Below, in pieces: positions 6,095 to 10,589 of a stretch of DNA of 10,589 nt; position 1 is the first letter of the stretch, and each line of letters opens with the position of its first letter. Below the pieces are notes generated by a model that was not told the origin of the DNA, searched no databases, and worked only from the letters and a program-made list of their open reading frames with translations. This DNA comes from Alphaproteobacteria bacterium. Its GTDB lineage: Bacteria > Pseudomonadota > Alphaproteobacteria > Micavibrionales > Micavibrionaceae. The translations under genes and the position numbers were made by a program. Location of the stretch: assembly GCA_020442505.1 (NCBI GenBank), contig JAGRJZ010000170.1:1-10589 (forward strand). The letters run 5' to 3'.

Positions 6095-6985
6095 ATGGAC
6101 TGGGATAAATTGCGTATTTTTCATACCGTAGCGGAAGCCGGAAGCCTGACCCGCGCGGGCGAGTCTCTTGAACTGAGCCAATCGGCGGTCTCGCGCCAGA
6201 TCTCCGCTTTGGAGGAATCTCTGGGCGTGAGCCTGTTTCACCGGCATGCACGGGGGTTGGTTCTGACCGAACAGGGGGCCCTTCTTCAGACCGCCGCACG
6301 CGACATCTCCAGCCGCCTCGCGATTGTGGAGGAGCAAATCCGTGATTCCCAAACCCTGCCCGAGGGGCCCTTGCGCATCACGACGGTTGGTTTTTTGGGA
6401 TCGACATGGCTTGCGCCGCTTTTGCCGGAACTGCGGGAAACCTACCCAAAGCTGGACGTTACCTTGCTTTTGGACAACCGGATTTACAATCTCGGGATGC
6501 GGGAAGCCGACGTCGCCATTCGCCTTTACAAACCGGAAGATCCCGATTTGATCCGCCAGACGCTGGGAACCATCCGGTTCCATATCTACGGAGCGAAAAA
6601 CTATCTGGAAAAACACGGGCGGCCGCAAACCCCGGATGACCTAAAAAAACACACGCTGCTAGGCTATCCCGAACACATGACCGCTCCCTTTTCGGACCCG
6701 AACTGGCTGTTCCGGACTGCCGGCGTTCACAAAGACCAGGGGCACCGCCGTCTGGTGATGAACTCCATGTACGCGATCCACAACGCGGTCAAGGCCGGCG
6801 CGGGGCTTGCGGCCCTGCCGGACTATTTGATGACCGGGAATGAGGAGGTTTCCATCGTGCTGCCCGATCACCAACCGCCGGAAGTCACGATGTATTTCGT
6901 ATACCCGGAGGACCGTCGCGACTCTTGCCGAATCCGTGTTTTTCTTCAGTTTCTGGAAGGAAAAATATCCCAAACGGCTTTTTAG
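6095..6985 (+). CDS. LysR-family transcriptional regulator
   Basis: This 296-residue protein has the standard LysR length and layout. The N-terminal winged helix-turn-helix spans about 1-62: MDWDKLRIFHTVAEAGSLT, then the recognition helix region LSQSAVSRQISALEESLGV, then LFHRHARGLVLTEQG. The linker helix follows, and the periplasmic-binding-like effector domain begins near GPLRITTVGFLGSTWLAP (about 90) and runs to the end. The text ADVAIRLYKPEDPDLIR is typical of the LysR effector fold. The protein is a cytosolic tetrameric DNA-binding regulator by family. The effector and targets cannot be read from the sequence. It has no strong ribosome binding site, but a TTGACA box lies upstream. LysR proteins usually control a divergent neighbour; here both flanking genes are non-divergent (zinc-ribbon same strand, yebC convergent), so the target is probably elsewhere. 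Confidence 0.9.
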   Translation: MDWDKLRIFHTVAEAGSLTRAGESLELSQSAVSRQISALEESLGVSLFHRHARGLVLTEQGALLQTAARDISSRLAIVEEQIRDSQTLPEGPLRITTVGFLGSTWLAPLLPELRETYPKLDVTLLLDNRIYNLGMREADVAIRLYKPEDPDLIRQTLGTIRFHIYGAKNYLEKHGRPQTPDDLKKHTLLGYPEHMTAPFSDPNWLFRTAGVHKDQGHRRLVMNSMYAIHNAVKAGAGLAALPDYLMTGNEEVSIVLPDHQPPEVTMYFVYPEDRRDSCRIRVFLQFLEGKISQTAF

Positions 6986-7007
6986 CGTGCCAACAGCTTC
7001 GCCCTCT

Positions 7008-7760
7008 TTACGATGCCATCAGGCGCTCCATAATCTCATCGGTCACGTCGAAATTCGTGGTCACGGATTGAACGTCGTCGCTGTCCTCCAACGCGTCGAT
7101 CAGCTTCAGAACCGAGCGTGCCTGGTCTTCGGTGACTTCCGCCATCACGTTCGGACGCCAGACAAGGCCTGATTTTTCCGGCTCGTCGAAGCGCGCCACA
7201 AGCGCCTCGCGCACGGCCGCGAAATCGTCCGCCGCGCACGTGATCTCATGAATCTCGGCGCCACTCTGGCAATCATTCGCCCCGGCCTCGACGGCCGCTT
7301 CGAAGATCGTATCCGCATCGGCCTTGTCGGCGGGATAAATCATTTCACCGACCCGGTCGAACATAAAACCGACGGAGCCGGTCTCCCCCAGATTTCCACC
7401 GTATTTTGTGAAATAAGACCGGACCTCCGAAGCCGTCCGGTTTTTGTTGTCGGTCAAAGCTTCGACGATCACGGCGACCCCGCCCGGGCCGTAGCCCTCA
7501 TAGCGCATTTCGACATAATCTTCGCCCTCGCCGCCGCCGGCCCCCTTTTGAATCGCGTTTTCGATATTGGTTTTGGGCATAGACTGCCCCCGCGCCGTGG
7601 CGACAGCCAGACGCAGGCGAGGATTCATATCAATGTCCCCGCCCCCGAGCTTGGCCGCGACCGTGATCTCCCTTGCCAGCTTGGAGAAAATCTTGGCGCG
7701 AATGCGATCCTGTTTTCCCTTGCGATGTTGAATATTCGCCCATTTCGAGTGGCCGGCCAT
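7008..7760 (-). CDS. yebC: YebC/PmpR family (TACO1-like) protein
   Basis: This is a 250-residue, full-length YebC-family protein. It begins with the diagnostic MAGHSKWANIQHRKGKQD, continues with MPKTNIENAIQKG and YEGYGPGGVAVIVEALTDNKNRT, and has FTKYGGNLGETGSVGFMF in the middle. The start is the ATG at 7758-7760, where the family N-terminus begins, with CAGGGG upstream; the open frame further upstream runs into recA and is not coding. Family members were first described as transcriptional regulators (PmpR). The family also includes the mitochondrial translation activator TACO1, and a role in helping ribosomes at difficult sequences has been reported. In many bacteria yebC sits beside ruvCAB. 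Here it follows recA after 97 bp, keeping a neighbourhood link to recombination genes, and converges on the LysR gene with 22 bp between stops. No clear promoter was seen in the recA-yebC gap. Confidence 0.95.
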   Translation of the reverse strand: MAGHSKWANIQHRKGKQDRIRAKIFSKLAREITVAAKLGGGDIDMNPRLRLAVATARGQSMPKTNIENAIQKGAGGGEGEDYVEMRYEGYGPGGVAVIVEALTDNKNRTASEVRSYFTKYGGNLGETGSVGFMFDRVGEMIYPADKADADTIFEAAVEAGANDCQSGAEIHEITCAADDFAAVREALVARFDEPEKSGLVWRPNVMAEVTEDQARSVLKLIDALEDSDDVQSVTTNFDVTDEIMERLMAS

Positions 7761-7854
7761 GGTTTTGAAGCCCCTGTCTGTTAGAAAATACGCAACCCGG
7801 CCAGAGATACAAAATTTCCGGCGCAAAAGCAAACCGCGCGACAGAAAAAAAACG

Positions 7855-8988
7855 TTACGCCGTCGCCTTTTGTTGTTCCGCAGGCTGAGAAGAAGAGGCT
7901 TCCGCAGCATCCGAACCGCCTTCCGGACCGGACAACATCGAATCGGCCACGATCCCCGCGTTCTGACGAATTTGCGTCTCCAGTTTGGCGGCCATCTCCG
8001 GATTATCTTTCAAGAACGTCTTGGCGTTTTCCCGTCCCTGCCCAATCCGCTGACCGTCATAGGAAAACCAGGCGCCGGACTTTTCGACCAGATTGCCCGC
8101 CACGCCGAGGTCCAGAAGCTCCCCGGTTTTGGAAATCCCCTCCCCGTACATGATGTCGAATTCGACCTGGCGAAAAGGCGGGGCCATTTTGTTTTTGACG
8201 ACTTTGACCCGGGTCTGGTTCCCGATCACGTTGTCCTTGTCCTTAATCGCCCCGATCCGGCGAATGTCCATCCGCACGGAGGCGTAAAACTTCAAAGCGT
8301 TCCCCCCCGTCGTGGTCTCGGGCGAACCAAACATGACACCGATCTTCATCCGGATCTGGTTAATAAAGATCACGACCGTCCGCGACCGGGAAATGGACCC
8401 GGTGAGCTTCCGCAGCGCCTGGCTCATCAAACGGGCCTGAAGACCGACATGGGAATCGCCCATCTCCCCCTCCAGCTCCGCCCGGGGCACCAGCGCCGCC
8501 ACCGAGTCGATCACCAGCACGTCCAGCGCCCCGGAGCGCACGAGCGTATCGGCGATCTCCAGCGCTTGTTCCCCCGCATCGGGCTGGGAAATCAGTAATT
8601 CCTCCACGTTCACGCCCAGTTTTTTGGCGTAACCGGGGTCCAGCGCGTGCTCCGCATCGACAATCGCGCAGGTACCGCCCGCTTTCTGAGCCTCCGCGAT
8701 GATATGCAGCGCCAAAGTCGTTTTCCCGGAGCTTTCCGGACCATAGATCTCCACAATCCGCCCCCGCGGCACGCCGCCGATCCCCAGCCCGATATCGAGT
8801 CCGATCGACCCGGTCGAAATCGCCTCGACATTCATCGGATTTTGCTGGTCCCCGCTCAACTTCATCACCGAGCCTTTACCAAAGGCGCGTTCGATCTGGG
8901 ACAAGGCGGCATCAAGGGCTTTTTGTTTTTCTGCGGATGACTGGCTCATTCTTTTTTCGTCCTCTTTCTTCGATGGCACGACCGACAT
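7855..8988 (-). CDS. recA: RecA recombinase
   Basis: RecA, 377 residues from the upstream ATG. Walker A is GPESSGKT (83-90). The catalytic Glu lies in DAEHALD (Glu113). Walker B is VLVIDS (157-162). Loop L1 is around ELEGEMGDSHVGLQ (171-184), the INQ switch Gln is 211, and loop L2 is GVMFGSPETTTGGNALK (217-233). All are intact. RecA forms filaments on single-stranded DNA, performs strand exchange and triggers LexA self-cleavage. Two starts compete: Met1 (8988) has a strong AAGGGAGGG eight bases upstream, while Met14 (8949) has AGAGGA ten bases upstream and gives the more usual length. I prefer 8988, since several alphaproteobacterial RecAs carry a similar short extension. The C-terminus is acidic and Ser/Ala-rich, as usual. 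The gene has its own AT-rich, SOS-like upstream region. Confidence 0.97.
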   Translation of the reverse strand: MSVVPSKKEDEKRMSQSSAEKQKALDAALSQIERAFGKGSVMKLSGDQQNPMNVEAISTGSIGLDIGLGIGGVPRGRIVEIYGPESSGKTTLALHIIAEAQKAGGTCAIVDAEHALDPGYAKKLGVNVEELLISQPDAGEQALEIADTLVRSGALDVLVIDSVAALVPRAELEGEMGDSHVGLQARLMSQALRKLTGSISRSRTVVIFINQIRMKIGVMFGSPETTTGGNALKFYASVRMDIRRIGAIKDKDNVIGNQTRVKVVKNKMAPPFRQVEFDIMYGEGISKTGELLDLGVAGNLVEKSGAWFSYDGQRIGQGRENAKTFLKDNPEMAAKLETQIRQNAGIVADSMLSGPEGGSDAAEASSSQPAEQQKATA

Positions 8989-9071
8989 GACGCGGTCCCT
9001 CCCTTGTTACATGGTTTACGCAATCCTTGCAATGGCGATAAACGCGATACAATCCGACTCTCTGCGGCCAC

Positions 9072-9100
9072 AAGAGTACATGTTTTGTTCATGATGTAAA
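9072..9100 (-). promoter_or_regulatory. Candidate recA promoter with imperfect LexA (SOS) box
   Basis: The known alphaproteobacterial LexA box is GTTC-N7-GTTC (or GAAC-N7-GAAC on the other strand). On the plus strand, 9076-9090 reads GTAC-ATGTTTT-GTTC, one mismatch from it. A minus-strand -35 box TTTACA (9100-9095) lies just upstream, and a weak -10 (ACTCTT, 9077-9072) would follow a 17-bp spacer. The SOS-like site therefore sits between the -35 and -10 boxes, where a repressor would act. The -10 is poor, so the real promoter could lie elsewhere in the 163-bp gap. A second, AT-rich near-match GAAC-N7-GAAA lies at 9108-9122. Confidence 0.42.
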
Positions 9101-9131
9101 GAAAAAAGAACAAAAAAAGAAAATTTTTTCG

Positions 9132-9149
9132 TTCGCGGATGTAAGCGAA
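9132..9149 (-). terminator. Weak intrinsic terminator candidate after ribE
   Basis: Two bases after the ribE stop the minus strand reads CTTCGC-TTACATCC-GCGAA. The TTCGC/GCGAA arms can form a five-base-pair stem. T-rich tracts follow (TTTTCTTTTTTTG, from about 9124 downwards), but they are delayed by a run of A. The stem is short and the T-run is not immediate, so this is a weak call. The following T-rich DNA may instead serve the recA promoter. Confidence 0.3.
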
Positions 9150-9151
9150 GT

Positions 9152-9739
9152 CTATTTTCCCAAAATACGAGCAACATAGCGGGCCAACATGTCGACCTCC
9201 AGGTTCAGGGCATCGCCCGGCTGGAGGTACCCCAGATTCGTCACCGCCCAGGTATGAGGGATAATATTCACGCCGAAACGATTGCCTTCGACCTCGTTCA
9301 CGGTCAGGGACACCCCGTTCAAAGCCACAGAGCCCTTGGGAGCGATATACTGCGCAAGCGAATCCGGTACGGAGATCGTCAGGCGATGGGAATCCCCGTC
9401 CCGCGCCACGTCCTCCAGCGTCGCCAAACCGTCGATATGGCCGGAGACGATATGCCCGCCCAGCTCGTCCCCGACCTTCATGGACAGCTCCAGATTAACC
9501 CGGCGGCCTTCTTCCCACTGGCCGATCGTAGTTTTGGAGCGCGTTTCGTGCGACACGTCCACAGCGAAGGCCCCGAGCTCCTTATCCACGACCGTCAGAC
9601 AACATCCGTCGCAGGAGATCGACGCCCCGATCTTCACCTTATCCAGATCATAGCGACAGCGTTGGGACAGCCGCCAGTCGCCCTTTTCCTTCTCAATGCG
9701 GACAACCTCGCCCAGATCGGTCGTAATCCCCGTGAACAT
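9152..9739 (-). CDS. ribE: Riboflavin synthase, alpha chain
   Basis: This 195-residue protein starts with MFTGI, the hallmark of riboflavin synthase. It shows the two tandem lumazine-binding barrels of the family. Barrel one has ISCDGCCLTV (41-50) and FAVDVSHETRSKTT. Barrel two follows GGHIVSGHIDG (94-104) and has SVALNGVSLTVN (137-148) and PHTWAVTNLG. The enzyme joins two molecules of 6,7-dimethyl-8-ribityllumazine into riboflavin and its pyrimidine precursor in the last step of vitamin B2 synthesis, in the cytosol, as a trimer. The ribosome binding site AAGGGGA starts in the mtaB stop codon (TAA), and the gap between the two genes is 11 bp, so they are likely cotranscribed. No FMN riboswitch can fit in that gap. 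Other riboflavin genes are not in the window. Confidence 0.95.
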   Translation of the reverse strand: MFTGITTDLGEVVRIEKEKGDWRLSQRCRYDLDKVKIGASISCDGCCLTVVDKELGAFAVDVSHETRSKTTIGQWEEGRRVNLELSMKVGDELGGHIVSGHIDGLATLEDVARDGDSHRLTISVPDSLAQYIAPKGSVALNGVSLTVNEVEGNRFGVNIIPHTWAVTNLGYLQPGDALNLEVDMLARYVARILGK

Positions 9740-9750
9740 GATCTTTCCCC

Positions 9751-10589
9751 TTAACGCTCAACTCTGGCGGCTAACATATTTTCTTCAACGGCATAAATCC
9801 GGGCCTGGATAATTTTTCCGGCTTCTTCGTCCCTATCCAGCCGAACGGGCGCAAAATGCATCGTCCGCGCAAAATTATCTTTTTCCACAAGAAGTTGCTC
9901 TTCTCTATTTATAAACCGCTTCAGAAATTTTTGCAATTCCGCGGCCCCAGCCTCGCGCAGACGGGCCGCGCGCTCCTTTCGCAGCGCCATGTCGACCGAC
10001 GGCATGCGGGCGGCGGGGGTTCCCTCCCGCTCGGAATAAGGAAAGACATGCGCATAGATGATTTTACATTCGCTTACGATACGAAGCGTATTTTCAAAAA
10101 TTTCTTCCGTTTCCGTTGGAAATCCAGCGATAATATCGGCCCCGAACGCCATATCCGGACGATAAGAACGCGCCCGGTCGCACAGCGCGACGACGTCCTC
10201 GCGGGTGTGGCGCCGCTTCATGCGCTTGAGAATCATATTGTCCCCGGCCTGAAGCGAAAGATGCAAATGCGGCATAAACCGGGGCTCCGCGGCGATCAAA
10301 TCCCACAGATCCGGATCCATTGCCGCCGGGTCCAGCGAAGACAAACGCAGTCGCGCGACATCCGGCACAAAAGCCAACAGACGCTTGATCATGTAACCCA
10401 GCGTGGGCTCCCCGGGCAAATCCGCGCCGTAGGAGGCAATATCAACCCCCGTCAGAACGATTTCCCGATAACCGTTTTCCGTCAAACGACGAACCTCGGC
10501 GACGATATCCGGGATCGGCACGGAACGGGAATTCCCGCGCCCATAAGGAATAATGCAAAAAGTACAGCGATGGTCGCAGCCATTTTGCA
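9751..10589 (-). CDS. mtaB: MtaB, tRNA (t6A37) C2-methylthiotransferase, 5'-truncated by the window
   Basis: The frame runs open to the window edge, so the N-terminal part is missing. About 279 residues are visible. The first of these hold the radical-SAM cluster motif CxxxCxxC in GCDHRCTFCIIPYGRG (around 10532-10580). A GTG inside the frame (10519-10521) is not the true start, because this motif lies upstream of it. VLTGVDIASYG, LRLSSLDP, HLHLSLQAGD and FGADIIAGFPTETE follow, all typical of MiaB/MtaB methylthiotransferases. RLREAGAAELQKFLKRFI leads into a short C-terminal beta region (about the last 50 residues) like a TRAM domain. The SRSVPIPDIVAEV stretch and the LTGVDI motif favour MtaB over MiaB. 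MtaB adds a methylthio group to t6A at position 37 of ANN-decoding tRNAs, using two iron-sulfur clusters. The second cluster's N-terminal domain lies outside the window. It is followed at 11 bp by ribE. Confidence 0.92.
   Translation of the reverse strand, partial: QNGCDHRCTFCIIPYGRGNSRSVPIPDIVAEVRRLTENGYREIVLTGVDIASYGADLPGEPTLGYMIKRLLAFVPDVARLRLSSLDPAAMDPDLWDLIAAEPRFMPHLHLSLQAGDNMILKRMKRRHTREDVVALCDRARSYRPDMAFGADIIAGFPTETEEIFENTLRIVSECKIIYAHVFPYSEREGTPAARMPSVDMALRKERAARLREAGAAELQKFLKRFINREEQLLVEKDNFARTMHFAPVRLDRDEEAGKIIQARIYAVEENMLAARVER

Noticed and set aside
7838..7864. Terminator at the T-run after recA (minus strand)
   Set aside because: There is a run of eight T next to the stop codon, but no solid GC stem precedes it; only a four-base CGAC/GTCG pairing with a large loop was found.
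7761..7910. Upstream extension of yebC into recA
   Set aside because: The family N-terminus MAGHSKWANI begins at 7760. The extra residues are Arg-rich and overlap the 3' end of recA in another frame.
7759..8598. Long plus-strand open frame (279 codons) opposite recA
   Set aside because: It is antisense to recA, and its Arg/His/Pro/Leu-rich translation has no recognisable domain. The frame is open because of recA codon bias. The same reasoning removes the open frames opposite patatin (2696-3295), LysR (5981-6628) and yebC (7248-7784).
9021..9055. Short direct repeats (GCGATA twice, CAATCC twice) in the recA leader
   Set aside because: The copies are six bases long and irregularly spaced. They match no known iteron or binding-site array, so chance is the simpler explanation.
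9740..9750. FMN riboswitch upstream of ribE
   Set aside because: The gap to mtaB is only 11 bp and holds just the ribosome binding site, so no RFN element can fit.

Overview
The window looks like chromosomal DNA from an alphaproteobacterium. The DNA is GC-rich. RecA, FtsE, the LysR regulator and the MJ0042 zinc-ribbon protein all read like alphaproteobacterial family members, and a near-match to the alphaproteobacterial SOS box (GTTC-N7-GTTC) lies upstream of recA. No mobile element, CRISPR array, tRNA, rRNA or phage gene was seen. The order or family is inference.

Left part (1-3520). The 3' end of trmFO (tRNA m5U54 methyltransferase) converges on a small two-helix membrane protein gene on the minus strand. 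A divergent plus-strand gene follows, encoding an exported MuiA-like protein (DUF4140/DUF4139). After it comes a patatin-like phospholipase gene, preceded by a perfect 7-1-7 palindrome next to a TATAAT box.

Middle part (3517-6985). The patatin gene ends tail to tail with ftsE; their stop codons overlap on a TTAA. ftsE is translationally coupled (ATGA) to an upstream exported helical-repeat (TPR-like) gene, and no ftsX lies beside it. Divergent from this pair is an MJ0042 zinc-ribbon membrane protein. The 78-bp divergent spacer holds face-to-face promoters that share one perfect inverted repeat. It also holds a nine-codon ORF that overlaps the zinc-ribbon start. A LysR regulator with its own TTGACA box follows.

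Right part (7008-10589, all minus strand). In transcription order these are mtaB (5' end outside the window), ribE, recA and yebC. mtaB and ribE are 11 bp apart and look cotranscribed. recA has its own AT-rich upstream region with a promoter and an SOS-like site. yebC follows recA after 97 bp and is not next to ruvCAB.

Most genes are ordinary housekeeping genes. The parts worth a second look are the ftsX-less ftsE/repeat-protein unit with its shared divergent operator, and the variant patatin behind its own palindrome. No clear new defence or biosynthetic system is visible.
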